Shown here: in pieces, positions 27,719 through 39,495 of the stretch
Position numbering within the stretch: position 1 is the stretch's first letter
Layout of the letters: every line of letters starts with the position of its first letter
Origin: Desmodesmus armatus
Lineage: Eukaryota; Chlorophyta; Chlorophyceae; Sphaeropleales; Scenedesmaceae
Assembly: GCA_007449985.2 (NCBI GenBank)
Contig: VIIQ02000689.1
Coordinates: 124,001 to 188,000 of the forward strand
Length of the DNA stretch: 64,000 nt
Direction: 5' to 3'
Notes under the pieces: model-generated
Told to the model about the DNA's origin: nothing
The model's database searches: none
The model's input: the letters and a program-made list of their open reading frames with translations, nothing else
Position numbers and translations under genes: made by a program

Positions 27719-29469
27719 GCATCGAGAGGGGTGATCAGGCGTCAGAGGAATGAGAGAAGCATATACAGTGTATCAGTGATGACGTTGACACGGGTAGGTG
27801 TTTGCTTGTGTGCCTTTGCGACAGTGTCGCCACTGCGATCTGCAAACACTGCTGGCGGTTGACGAGACAAGCGTCACTGTACACACAGCTACTAGTTCTG
27901 ATCACACCGCAGATGGTTGTTTGAGCTCAGGAATTGCTGATCCGTCAAGACGCAGATTTGACTTTGCTACAGCTTCGACGCCATTTATGGTTACACCGAA
28001 TCCACTTTCTGTGATCGCAGATTACACGCAACTACCAAGTAATTATGCAACGTCTGACAATGCTATCGGCCCCTCACCACAGGCTTTACCACACCATGTG
28101 ACCACCTGGCAGTGGGCAGTGGCTGTGGGGTCCAGGGACCCCCCCCCCCACACACACAAAACAGAACAGGCCTGCAAAAGCTGACAAACAACAGGCCGTA
28201 TCATGCATAGACAGTTCCAGCAGTTATTTGCAAGGTTTAACACCCTTCACAAATGCAGTCACACACTTTTGCTCCCTCGTCTGCAGGAACAACCCCTGTC
28301 CAAGCGACAGCTGCTAGACGCCATGTGTTTCACGTAGCAATGCACGGCTCACGCTGCAGTTAGTCCGCTCTCCAGTCAGCCGAGACAGGTAAGCAGGCTT
28401 TCACGCCCTGTGTCAGTCAGGTCAGAGCCCTGTCAGCCGAAAACCATGACCCCAAGTCACTTCAATCTAGCAGCTACTGCAGTTCAGTAGCTGTCTCCCT
28501 GCAAGAGCTCTTCCAGCAGTAGAATCTTACGATCCCTGCAAAGGCTCTCTATCGACTCCTGGGCCACGGCCTCTGACTTGCATGCAACAGCATGGCCCGT
28601 CGTCCTTATCAGCGCCAATACACAGCGCATGACAACCACGCATACCCAACACTATATGTACAGGTGTGTGCCCAACCAGTTCATGTTGCCCGCAGCAGTA
28701 CACCCAGGCTACCGCCTGACACCCCCATGCAATCAGCCCATCTCTTGGCCCCAGAAGCTGCTGCAGCTGCCCGCCAACTGTATTACTGCAATGAGCTTGC
28801 CAGCACAGGCTGTCGCCAAGTGCTACTGCTGCTGCTGCTGCTGCATTGAGGCTCCAAAAATGATCAGCCATAGAAGCAGAAGCAGTGAATGGTGCTTGAG
28901 CCCTTGTACTGATCATCATCTGCCTTGTTGCCCAGCATTTGCAGCAGCAGACGCAGCAGCTGCTGCTGGCTGCAGCTGTTCAAGGCCCTGACCTGGCAGC
29001 AGCAGCCTGCACCGCAACTGCAGCTACGTTATTGCCGGTCTGCTGCAGCTGCTGCAATGGCGGCAGCAGCAACAGTGCACAGTGCTTTGCTTGACTGGTC
29101 GTAGGCTGTTTCTTCTGGAAGCGACTGCCGCAACCCATTGCAGCAGCTGCCTTCACAACCGGCGAGCGCCACAGCTGCTGCTGCTGCTGCTGCTGCCTGA
29201 AAGTGCGGCAGCCGCTGCCCCAACCGCAGCAGCAGCCGCAGCCAAGCAATGACATGAAAGCACCTCACACAGCAGGCCACCCACTGCGCTGCAAGCCTGC
29301 CATGTGAGTGAACTCATCACCACACCAGCACTGCAAGGTTGCTACTGCTGGCCCAACATGCTGCCAACTGCTGCTGCCGCTGCTGCCGCTGCTGCCGCTG
29401 CTGCCGCTGCTGCTGCTGCTTGTCGCCGCTGCCGGCTGCAGCTGCTGCTGCTCCTGCTCGCTACTGCCA
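27719..29469. other. Intergenic region, carrier promoter and FAS1 3' flank
   Basis: Upstream region of the carrier gene and downstream region of the FAS1 gene. It has several CTG/CAG-rich patches (for example 28826-28850 and 29172-29197) and a CTG/CCG trinucleotide block at 29366-29420. No coding feature with a recognisable domain. Confidence 0.4.
29366..29420. repeat. CTG/CCG trinucleotide block
   Basis: Repeating CTGCTGCCG units just past the FAS1 stop codon. It is probably in the 3' UTR. Confidence 0.8.
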
Positions 29470-30958
29470 TCAGTGGACTTTGCCGCAGCCAGTCACTTGG
29501 ATGAGCCGCGTCAGGTTAGTCATTGGCAGCAGCAGCGCATTGATGTTGTGAATTATGCCGCTGCCAACCTCCACATCATGCGGCGATATGATCTGCGCCT
29601 GCGTAGCTGCCACCTGCTTTTTGGGGTTGCTGGGGTCTGGCATCTTGGCAGCTGACATGACATCGACACCACCGTTGGACCTGCACAGGACAGCAGCAAC
29701 AACACACACAACACTTGTTGATGCATTGACTGGATGCATTCCCTGTGTCTACACAACACGCAACAGACAACAGTGTGCCAAGTTTACTTGCGGCCAACCT
29801 GGCAGCAGACACACAGGTAACCTGGGACCGGGCGAACTGCACCTTCTGCTGTTGCACATTGGGGATGACAGCTAGTGTGATTGACATGGACTCAAGGTGT
29901 GTTTGCACCCTGGTGGTGTTTGTTGGCAAACTTTGCAAGTCGTGAAAAGCCAAACCACAGGCAACCCTGCAGCTGCCACAGATTACCCTGACCACCCTAA
30001 CAGGCGCACACTATAACTGGCAGTACATAGGTGCTGCTGAGGCACTCGCACCCCCACCCCTTTGAGGTCTCCCAGCCTGGCCCCTGCAACAGAGCACGCA
30101 CCCGGGCGCAAACTTGACTGGCCAGCTGACAGTGACCTTGCCCTTTGTGTTTGGCTCCATTTTCTTAGTCACCAGCATGCTGGGCTTGCTGTTGAGCTCC
30201 CGTAGGGCTGCTGTGTCAAACCGGCCAGGCACCATGTGCTGCTTCAGGATGGCTGCTATCAAGCAGTGGTTCTTCATGAATGCTGCTGTGTCTGAAGGCT
30301 TTGTGATTTTCAGCTTCATGGCTGCTTTGAGGAATGCCTGTAGGACAGGACAGAAGGCAGGACAGCATGCAAGGCAGCATGGAGTGTGTGTCAGGGGCCA
30401 AACGCAACAGCGAGCTATGTGCACAGGTGATCCTTGTCATTCTGGTGTACAGCTCAAGCAGTCGGAATGTGAGATGTAGAGTGCACATTGCTGCCAGAGT
30501 GCTTTCATGTGGCTGTTCCCCATTCTCAGGAATGCCAGCAGCAGCCGCTGCTGCTGGCGGCCAGCCTGCTGCTGCTGACGGGGCTGCCAGGGCGTTGAAT
30601 GCTAGGATACCAACCCACTGTTGTACACTTACAGAGTCAACTGGCACAAACGCTGTCACAGGCACTGTGTCCTGAAGCATCTGCTTCATTTTTCCTGCTG
30701 GGTCTGCATCGACTGCTCGCATAATCAGCCTGTGCTGGGGGTCTGCTTTTAATACGTCGTAGAAAGTGGCAGCCCAAGCTTGCGTCCCAGCTGCATGTAA
30801 GAAACAAAACAGAGCTCAATGACGTCCTTAACATCAACAGCAGCATCCATACTGTCGTATATGTCATGCTGGCATCAGGCACTGCATGTGTGGCAGTGGT
30901 GCAGGTCGCACCCACCTAACAAAAGAAAACATATCACTAGCGTGCTTTGAAGTCTCAT
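29470..30958 (-). CDS. Secreted single-domain fasciclin (FAS1) protein
   Basis: Exons 30958-30916, 30790-30633, 30337-30102, 29909-29799, 29680-29470 give 252 residues. The signal peptide is MRLQSTLVICFLLLAGTQA. One FAS1 domain follows: VTAFVPVDSAFLKAA near the start, ILKQHMVPGRFDTAALREL (the conserved H-MVPG stretch) in the middle, and VGSGIIHNINALLLPM at the end. FAS1 proteins are extracellular-matrix or cell-surface adhesion components. The closing stretch after LLLPM is short (NLTRLIQVTGCGKVH) with no GPI-type tail, so a soluble secreted or wall protein is more likely. The donor after VTCVSAAR was chosen over an earlier CAG/GTTACC site because it keeps the frame into the last exon. Confidence 0.87.
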
Positions 30959-32035
30959 CGAGGCTTTCTAGCCACTGCTGGGTATCAGACAGGGAGTACG
31001 CAGCTTTGGCGCGTATATGTTGTTGATGTTGGTATCAGGCACCCTGAATGATGTTCATGTTTGCTTTTGATACAACTAATCATGTTTCCGGTGTTCCGCA
31101 GCAGCAACGCACAACCATCATCTGCTGCCAACATCGCATTGCCAGGGTTTGTGGAGATGGCGGAGCGAGTGACGCTGAGAGCGCTGACACGCACTTCAAG
31201 CAAAAAGCGCGAATTAAAATGATCTGCACACCCATATGTCGTAGTGCTCCCGTGCTGACTCATCACTTCATCCAGTGCCTGCCACAGAGACCACCATCAC
31301 ATGCATGCATGAGTGGGCTCAAACTGCAACACAACAGGAACGTTGTGCAGCTGAATCAACTCATACTTGCCAGGTCAGCGTCTGCTGTTGCAGCAGGAAT
31401 GCAGCGGGTGACTCCCTTGTGGGGCAGCTGCAGCTGATCGTGTCAAATACTCCAAGCAGCAGACCTGCACAGGTCAACCACACTTGGGCCAGATCTTTGA
31501 TCGCGACTGTGACAGATTTGCTGTCCGGGGACCCCTCGGCTGCTGCCATTGCAAGGACGCTGACTGGGGATGCCGGCCGTGAATGCTTGGTGGCAGTGGT
31601 GAAAGGACTCACCCACTGCCAGTGCCGATTGCAAGATGGCAAAGCTGAGTCAGACACTCACTTACAAAGCAGAATACCACTGCAGCAGCACACAAAATTC
31701 AGCCACAGCTCCTTCACCACTGGTGTGACACCAACAGTGGGCGGATGCCAAAACCAGAGGACTGCTCACACTGCGGACATCACAGCACTACCAGCTGTGC
31801 AGCACCCGCATGTGATGGACAACAGCCAATTCAAGGACAGCTTGCACCCAAGCACTGCAGCTATGGTGGCCGCCGCTTGACCATCCCACCAAGGCTACTA
31901 CCACGTGCTGGGGTCAACATGACCCCCCACCCCAATATAGTCCTGCACTGGCATGCCTCTCACTCGGGTGCAAACCTACATGTTTCCAAATACATGCTCT
32001 GGATCAGCCACACACAGCCTCAACAATGTTACAGC
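30959..32035. other. Intergenic region upstream of the FAS1 gene
   Basis: FAS1 promoter side and the 3' flank of the next minus-strand gene. A minus-strand TGTAA (TTACA at 31662-31666), about 370 nt past that gene's stop, is a candidate polyadenylation signal. Another TGTAA only three bases after the stop is too close to act alone. No coding domain seen. Confidence 0.4.
31662..31666 (-). promoter_or_regulatory. Candidate TGTAA polyadenylation signal
   Basis: Minus-strand TGTAA about 370 nt downstream of the stop of the unrecognised plastid-type gene. Position only. Confidence 0.35.
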
Positions 32036-35000
32036 TCAAGCACCAGTCTTCACCAGCGCAAAGTATACATGCTCATCATCAAGCAAGTCCCTTTTCTCCC
32101 CCCACCTGTAAGCACACCCCACGTAAAACCCCGGCCCCGCAACCCTCATATAGTCCCGCTCAGTAAAGCTCAGAGGGGACCACCCAGGTGCCGGCGAAGG
32201 TGCCGGCCAGGCCTTACCAGGGAGGTCCTCCCCCGTGAGGGCTATCCCTGCAGCTTGCTTCTGCTGCAGGACTGATTCGTCAAAGGGGTACACGATGCAC
32301 GCATCAGCGCCAGCATCGGATGCCAGGGGGGTGAGCGAGAGGCCGATCTCCATTCGGTTGTAGATGGGAGGGGTCAGGAAGCCTGCCAGGGGGCCGAGGT
32401 CCAGGAGCAACCGGCTGTGGAGCAAACCTGGTGTGGCAGGAAGATTGCGTGGGAGGAAGTACACGGTAGCGGTGAACAAAATAGGGCAGACAGGCACAAG
32501 CGGCAGGGAAAAGCGGCCGGCAGTGAGTGGGGTGAGGTCAGCATTGCATAAGAGAGAGGTAGCCAGCTGGCTACGCAGTCGGCTGGCTACGCAGAAAGCC
32601 AGTCATGCTGGGTATGCGTGCATGCATGCTGCAGACATGATGACCTCTTGGCGTCCCGTTCAAAGAAATGCATTTCTCAGCTCCTGCAGGCGATGGAGTG
32701 CAAGATACTGTCAGGTGGATACTGAAAAGTGCCCTGCTGCAGCCTACACTGAGGAGCCACCAGTGGCGTTGTTGATGGTTGATGTGACAAATACAGCCGC
32801 GGCCTGACGGCAGTTGCCAGTGGTGATCATTCAGCTGAGCTACATGCGCAGCTGTATGATCACCACAAGCTGACGCCGTCAAGCTGAGTCTGCATGACGC
32901 ATACCAGCCATCAAGTTGATGCCATCGTATTCACTACTGCCACTGCTATGTCAGCCACCATGTGTCATTAAGTCACACTAGTCCACTGAGTGGACACTCA
33001 CCAATCTGCCAATGCCGCAAGCACCTCAATCATGAAGCAACTTCACCAGCTTAGCACTATCAACCTGCCTCTTAGCACCATCATAATGATCAAAGTGACC
33101 ACCCACCTGTCCTGTTTGCAACAAAGAACTGCTGCTTGAACTTCTCCTGAGGTGTTGCCATGGTGGTGGGGGTGGCTTTCAGCCAGGGCTTCAAGCGGGG
33201 GTCCCTCACACGTGTGTTCAGCGGGCTGGCAGTAGGGTTTTCAGCTTTCTGGTACTTGAACTGCTCGCATAAGCCCTCGTACGTCACAACCTGACAGCAT
33301 CCATCCACAACAGATACAGGACAGTGACAACATAAGCTGATATCTCAGGTTGCTCAGACTCTGTGGGGTGGACTTCAAAAGCAACATCCCAGCACAAAGG
33401 AAGATCAGGCAGTGCAACGTAAGGGCCAGATAGTGACTTGACGCCACACAGCAGCAGCAAGATCAAACCAACGGCCACCTTTCGCTCCTTCCCCTGACTT
33501 GCATTTGACGCCTGCGACACCCTGCCGCCATACTGGAAGTGCAACCCGCCAGCCCATACTGGAAGTGCAAGTTGGTTGGATCAGGGCCCAAAATGAGTCA
33601 CCTAACCTCTCCCGACTGTGAGGGGGAGTCTTCCCCAATGGTACAGCTAACAATGCAACAAACACGCCATCCCCCCTGAGCCTCACCCCCCCCCCCAGCC
33701 AAGAAGAACTCGAGTGCCAACCACAGAGCGCGTTGCCGGGAAGCAGAACCACAGTGACCTCACCTCTCCGGGCTGTGTGGGGAAGTCGTCCCAGATGATG
33801 TGGTCAGCAAACAGCTCCTCCTTGCGGGGCTCGTCCAACACGTACTGACCCACACTGGCCCGCCACAGGCTGTACAGCGCACCCGGTTCCAGCTCATCAA
33901 GGATACGCACCCTGCAACAAGCACAGAGGAGGGTGCGTTGTGAGCGGGTCGGTGTGCTGTGGAGCATGGTGCACTGCTGTCATTAGACTGGGTGGTGGCA
34001 TCGCGCAAGGGGGTTGGGTGGAGGAGGTACGACATAATTTGTGATGGAGTCACTATCAGCTTGCCATTGGCTCTTCAACGACATGTATTCATCTCACATG
34101 ATGGCGTCTGTGATTGCTTATGGGAGCGCAGGGCGACGCTGACAATGACCGACTGCCATGCGGTGAGGGCTAGCTGGCGAGCGTGGGTGGGCACATACAC
34201 ATTTTCAACCCCGCGACTGGGCCGATTGAGCCCCCACAGGGTCCATTGGTATGACTATCAGGCCAGCCTGGTGACACGTTGCACCTTGTCATGGGGTTCT
34301 TCAAGCCGGGGTGCGCTGGCTGACTGCAGCTGCTGGTGTGCTGTCAGTTGCTCTATGCTGTGCTGGATTGGTCCAGGCCAGGAACGCCCCCGCCCCGCCC
34401 CCCACACACACTCTGTGTCAACACACCTGTCAGCTGGTGGTACGGCCGCTATGGCTTTGTAGATGGTGTAGAAGGCATTGAAGGAGTCAGCATCCAGGGG
34501 CCGCAGGTCATCTATCACACTGATCAAGCCGGCTGCTGCCTCCACGAGGTCATCAACCTGTACCAACACGCCAGTAAGGAACGTTAGGGGCAGGCTTGTG
34601 GGCCCTGAACACTACCTGCACTTGGCATCTGCATCAGTCACATGCTTGCTAGGCTGTTGCTGCCACATGCTGCAGCTGCTTGAAGCAGAGCCTTTTGAGG
34701 TTTAAGAAGGTGCAGAAACAGCATCAAATTTTTTATATGCCAACTGTGTACGGCCAAGACTGCCACCGTGGTGGTGGGCTGATGCTGCTACTGCTACTAC
34801 TACTGCTGGTGTGCAACTGCTACTGCTGCTACTGCGCGCCTTCTGTGAACGCCACGTACGTGTTCGTCTGAGTACTCCTCAAAGTCTGGTCTCAAATAGC
34901 TTTGCCCCAGCAGCTGCTTCAGGTCTAGATCGTCAACTGGGAGAGCTCTAGGCTGGCGTGAGATCCTTGGAGCTCGTCTGTTGGCTCGGCAAAGCCGCTG

Positions 35001-35069
35001 ACTAGGCCAAAGCAGACAGTGCTGGCTACTTCCAGCAGTATGTGCGGTTTCCAAGAGCCGTGCCCGCAT
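32036..35069 (-). CDS. Unrecognised conserved-looking protein, probably plastid-targeted
   Basis: Exons 35069-34860, 34557-34427, 33911-33764, 33290-33107, 32427-32036 join in phase to 354 residues. The N-terminus is basic and Ser/Arg-rich (LCRANRRAPRISRQPRAL), like a chloroplast transit peptide. It continues with an acidic helical region ([18 protein letters not shown]), then GALYSLWRASVGQYVLDEP, YEGLCEQFKYQKAENP, and a beta-rich end with LLLDLGPLAGFLTPPIYNR, YMRVAGPGFYVGCAYR and HVYFALVKTGA. The end loosely recalls plastid lipid-associated (fibrillin) folds, but no diagnostic motif supports that, so no function is given. A possible extra intron (GTAAGG donor near 32216) in the last exon is not needed, because that exon is open throughout. 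The start could lie further upstream. Confidence 0.7.
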
Positions 35070-35752
35070 GGCTGTGCACTAGTGATCTTTTCTGCTCAGT
35101 GCTGGTCTGTGGTGAGAGAGTAGAGTGCAGGCAAGCAGGCTGCTCAAGATCACAATGGGGATGACAAGTTGAAAGATATCGGTGTCTTACGTTCGACAGT
35201 CTGTTTGCCTTCGCATTTGTGACTGCATGTGGCAACAACGTCACGGCCAGGGTCAAACCATTGCAACAGCTGCAAGCCAGCAACGCAAACCTGTCCTTAC
35301 AAGTCGCTGATGGCCCTACAAGGGCCTGCAGCTCCAACAAAAATCTTCTCAGCACCTCCCATCACCACTGACAACACATCTGCTGCACCCAACAAACACA
35401 ACAATGGTATGATGATGTTGCACACACTTGTGCTTGCAAGCACCTGCAGGGCCATGGTCCCAGTGTGTGCTGCCACAGCCAGATAATGCAACCCACACTG
35501 GCTCGTTTCAACACACACACATCAAACACAAGATGCCTCCCACACACCACGCTGAAAACCTTCAAACGCTGCTGCAAGATGGATGACGGCATTGTTGCTT
35601 TGTCACTGCTGGCCGGGCTGCTGCTAATCAGCCATGCTGCCTTTCGTCCAGCCATCAAGCAGCCACCCAACCATCTGTCAGAACTGCAGTTGGAAAGTGT
35701 TAGCCCCTGCCAAACCCTCGTAAACCACAGCAGCCCTGCACCATCCCTCCCT
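35070..35752. other. Intergenic region with candidate polyadenylation signal
   Basis: Promoter side of the preceding minus-strand gene and 3' flank of the NAD(P)-binding gene. TTACA at 35297-35301 (TGTAA on the minus strand) lies about 450 nt past that gene's stop. No coding domain recognised. Confidence 0.4.
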
Positions 35753-38700
35753 TTATACCCAGTCCCTAATCTGAAAGTCATCAATTACTCCTGCAGGCAC
35801 ACTGGCATCTGTTGCTGCTGCCACTGCCACCTTGGCAACCTGTTCCACTGACACAGGGGGCACAAAGCCAGCCCCCACCACAGGCAGTGCTGCCAGCTGC
35901 CGGGCCTGAACTGGAGATAGCTTCCTGAGCAGCAGGTCCACTGGACCGAAGATGGCTCCCAGGGGGAGTGTGATAGCAGAGCTGCACAAAGCGGAAGGGT
36001 GCAAAATAGGGGGTCGGAGGGGGAAGGGGTGTGGTAAGATGGCAACTTCAATATGGCATATAGGTGAGAGAAGGAGAGAGGTCTTGTTCGTGGGAGAGGG
36101 GTGTGGCTGGTGGTAGCTTATTCAGCAGCAGGTCCACTGGACAGAAGATGGCTCCCAAGGGAAGGGTGATGTCAGAGCTGGGGGCAAAGCATGGCAAAGC
36201 AACCCCCCGCCCCTACCCCCACCTCACACCCCCAATAACTGCATGCTACTGTTGTTTGGTATGACCTCACAGATGAAACAAGCAATGCACACAGCCTGCT
36301 ACTGACCTGAGGGCGCGATCGCCGTATATGATCCAGGGCCGCAGTGCCACACCCGTGTCTGGGTAGCTGCGGAACAGCTCCTGCTCAGCTTGCTGCTTGC
36401 CCTGCAGCACCAGCAACACAACAGGGCAATGACTTGTTTTACCAAGCAGGCAACATGACATAGCACGGGATGCCACGAAACGACTCGTACTATGTCAGTT
36501 GCGTGTCAGAGCATGTCATAGGACACAAACAACACCAATTTGCACTGGGTTATTTCTGCCACAAACTTGTCAGGCAGGCCCTCCTTCACCGAATCCAGCT
36601 GACATGCTAGACCAGCATAGCCGTCAGCTGCAGAGCACACTCCTTCAAACTATCTTTATTGGGATGCTAGTCAAAACACACCTGGATGTATCCCGATAGC
36701 AGCAAGTCAATGCCCGGCACATTCGGCATGTGTGCCGAGATGTACACAAACCGCGCCACGCCTGCCGCCTTTGCAGCAGCAATGGCTGCGGCATTAGCTG
36801 CACCATTGACCTGTATGACAAAACAGAGACACAGACGGCTCTTGTTCACCACAGCTCTCAGAAACTATTCAATCACATGTGCTATTTCACATGTGCTCTT
36901 TCTGTGAAACTATTCAAATCATATGTGCTGTTGAAAGTCAAGCTACATCAGGGTGAGGATTCGGACTCTTCGTCCATCTTCACCTGCTGCATTTGAGACT
37001 GGCTGCCAAAGCCTCCTACGCAGCTGATGGCTGCCAGGGCCCCTGGTAGCAGCCTGTCATAGGTCCGGGGCTCAAGGGCATTGCCACGAGCCCACTCCAC
37101 ATCTTGCGTCCATGGCTCTTTGTGCACGGGCGGGGTGCCTGTGTATGTTGACACAGGAAATGCATCAGCCAATGCATCAACCATTTGTGTGTGTGTGTGT
37201 GTGGGGGGGGGGAGCGAGGGCAGTGTGCGATTACATAGAGAAATGCATGCGGGTCATGCAAATGAAGGTTTGTGTGTGTAGACCCAGGGAGTAGGGAGTG
37301 CTTCCAGCCAACGTATCATGGTGGGGTGGGGTGGGGTGGGGTGGGGTGGGGTGGGGTGGGGTGGGGTGGGGTGGGGTGGGGTGGGGTGGGGTGGGGTGGG
37401 GTGGGGTGGGGTGGGGTGGGGTGGGGTGGGGTGGGGTGGGGTGGGGTGGGGTGGGGTGGGGTGGGGTGGGGTGGGGTGGGGTGGGGTGGGGTGGGGTGGG
37501 GTGGGGTGGGGTGGGGTGGGGTGGGCTCTTTCACTGCCTGCTTGTCTGCGTCAGCATGTGCATGTGCGTTCTTGGCCGCGCATCCGTTCGCTTTATGCCT
37601 TGTGCGTGTTTCATGCTAACACAGCTTGTGTGCCACAGGTGGTTGGGCTGTCTTGAGTAGGATTGGTGGCGCCTTGAGTTACAAGGGCGGGACATGGATT
37701 GGGTCCCGGGGCTTGCATCGGGTTGGCTGGGTCCTTGAGGCCTCTTTGTAACGAACACTGACTGACTGACTGGGGTGGGGTGGGGTGGGGTGGGGTGGGG
37801 TGGGGGGTGGGGTGGGGTGGGGTGGGGTGGGGTGGGTGGGGTGGGGTGGGGTGGGTGGGGTGGGGTGGGGTGGGGTGGGGTGGGGTGGGGGGGGGTGGGT
37901 GGGTTGGGGGGGGGGGGAGGTGCCTACATGGACATGCTGCGTCAGAGAGCAATGACATCCCCCATGGGTCAGATGAGCAATCTTCTTACGCAGGGGGCGG
38001 CTTGACGCAGGGATACCGTGGTGGAGCTACACCCCAGCTGCCGCCATCCCGTCTATTCGCGTCCAATCCACTCTGCTCACAGCAGCTGCCTGCACTCTTC
38101 CTGCTGCTCTTGCATTTCCTTGCCCCAAACCCTGCTGCCTTAGGAGCTATCAAGCTGACTGTGCGGCATGACACCCACATGCTGCCGGGTGCTTCAGGAA
38201 CACACACAAAACGTCTATGTTACGTCTGCACACCACAGCTTTTCATGATTTATGACTAACTAATAATTAATTAAAATAAAAATAATCATGAATGCATGAA
38301 TCGCAAGCTGGCCCAGCTGACCTGATGGTGTGATGGAGACCACGTGCAGCCCTGTCTTGAGGGCCTCCTTGCACACTGCACTGCCAACAAAGCCCCTGCC
38401 ACCAAACACCAGCAGCTTAGGGGGCCCTGAAGGGACCTGACGTGCATGATACATGGTTGTGTGTTGAATTCACACGGCAGCGGCAGCATGACAAATAGAA
38501 TCACAGCTGCAGCTGTAGCTCAGGTGCTGAGGATGGGGTGACAAAGTAGATGGTGGGGTGTGCAGGACATGCGGCCTGCACTGACCACCATAGCATGTAC
38601 AAGAAAAATGACTGGGTGCTTGCCTTGCCTACATGCACTTGTGCTCTCTGGCTATTGCGTGACAGTAACAGGCTCCAGAGTGACCCTCACCTCCTGCTGT

Positions 38701-38988
38701 TGCGAGCCTGTTGCTTGCTGTGTGGGGCCTGCTGCACTGGCAAAAGCTCTGAAAGAGCTGGAAGTACTGTATGAATCAAGAAGCGATAGGCTCAAAGGGG
38801 CTGGGGTTTGCTGGACACAACATCTGCCTAGCAGTGCTACTGCTCTAGATCAGTGCAGTGAGTGTTTTTGAGATTCCGCCGTCGTCTGCCCCTGTTCAAG
38901 CCCAGAATCACATTCACCTTGATAAGCAATATAGACCATCGCTGAGTGCTCCACCAGACGCAACTGCGCGCCCCAGCTGCTGCAACAT
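35753..38988 (-). CDS. Mitochondrial NAD(P)-binding Rossmann protein (NmrA/NDUFA9-like)
   Basis: Atypical short-chain dehydrogenase fold; exons 38988-38918, 38766-38691, 38436-38322, 37138-36984, 36810-36682, 36401-36307, 35981-35753 give 289 residues. The first two exons encode a mitochondrial-type presequence (MLQQLGRAVASGG, then SSFRAFASAAG). The Rossmann core follows: KLLVFGGRGFVGSAVCKEAL (glycine-rich dinucleotide loop), LAAISCVGGFGS, ANAAAIAAAKAAGVARFVYIS, and GVALRPWIIYGDRAL with the RP-IYG motif of NDUFA9-like proteins. It resembles plant At1g32220-type proteins. The catalytic YxxxK is not evident, so cofactor binding without classical SDR catalysis is likely. The intron 38322-37138 holds two GGGGT arrays, and intron 36307-35981 contains a partial copy of the last exon. 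Confidence 0.88.
36114..36180 (-). repeat. Intronic partial copy of the last exon's 5' edge
   Basis: Matches 35918-35984 (acceptor plus about 20 codons of the terminal exon of the NAD(P)-binding gene). The copy keeps a CAG acceptor and reads ITLPLGAIFCPVDLLL against ITLPLGAIFGPVDLLL in the real exon. It sits immediately upstream in the preceding intron. Confidence 0.85.
37321..37525 (+). repeat. (GGGGT)41 pentanucleotide array
   Basis: About 205 bp of uninterrupted GTGGG/GGGGT on the + strand, inside a minus-strand intron. The transcript would therefore carry CCCCA, and the G-rich strand is the template. It has strong G-quadruplex potential. Confidence 0.97.
37771..37917 (+). repeat. Second GGGGT array, interrupted
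   Basis: A related GGGGT array with GGGT and poly-G interruptions about 245 bp from the first. Same intron, same strand bias. Confidence 0.95.
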
Positions 38989-39495
38989 AGCGCTCCTTTC
39001 CAAACTCGAAAATGAGCGACCCCAGAGAGACTATAGCGAGTGATCGGCACTTAAAAGGAATGCACTAAGGAAATGTACTGAATACATCAGCCTCGTCAAG
39101 TGTTGGCTCAACCGTTAAAGACTATAAACTACCTCCAAGGTCCACCCACCAAAACATGTACAAGGAGCACAACGCTCCAAACCACCGCAGGCATCCTGCG
39201 CAACACCTGACAAATACCTACGACAAGCCCCTGAACTCAAGCCAGCACCGTCCACCCCTCCAAAAAGGCACTGCTGCTGCAGTCACCCTAAGCGAGTGAG
39301 TGTGTGCCGTCCTCCTGCTGTCAAGCCGCTGCTTGTGTCAAGCAGCCAGACACCATCACTGCAGCGTCCCCAACCAAAGCACGCTGGTGACACTGTCGCT
39401 GCTGCTGTTGTGCACGCAACACAGTGCTGTGCGGGCTGCACAGCCAATGTGTGCCGGTGCTGCTGCCGCTGCTGCTCCGGGCGCCCCAGTAGTGT
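38989..39495. other. Intergenic region, NAD(P)-protein promoter and NAC beta 3' flank
   Basis: About 500 bp between two minus-strand genes. No clear element or ORF with a domain. Confidence 0.4.

Noticed and set aside
32177..32216. Extra intron in the last exon of the unrecognised plastid-type gene
   Set aside because: A GTAAGG donor exists, but the acceptors would make an implausibly short intron, and the frame is open without splicing.
37272..37660. Long open frames of Gly-Val-Gly-Trp and Pro-Thr-Pro-His repeats
   Set aside because: They are translations of the GGGGT array in all frames and both strands, inside an intron of a well-supported gene.
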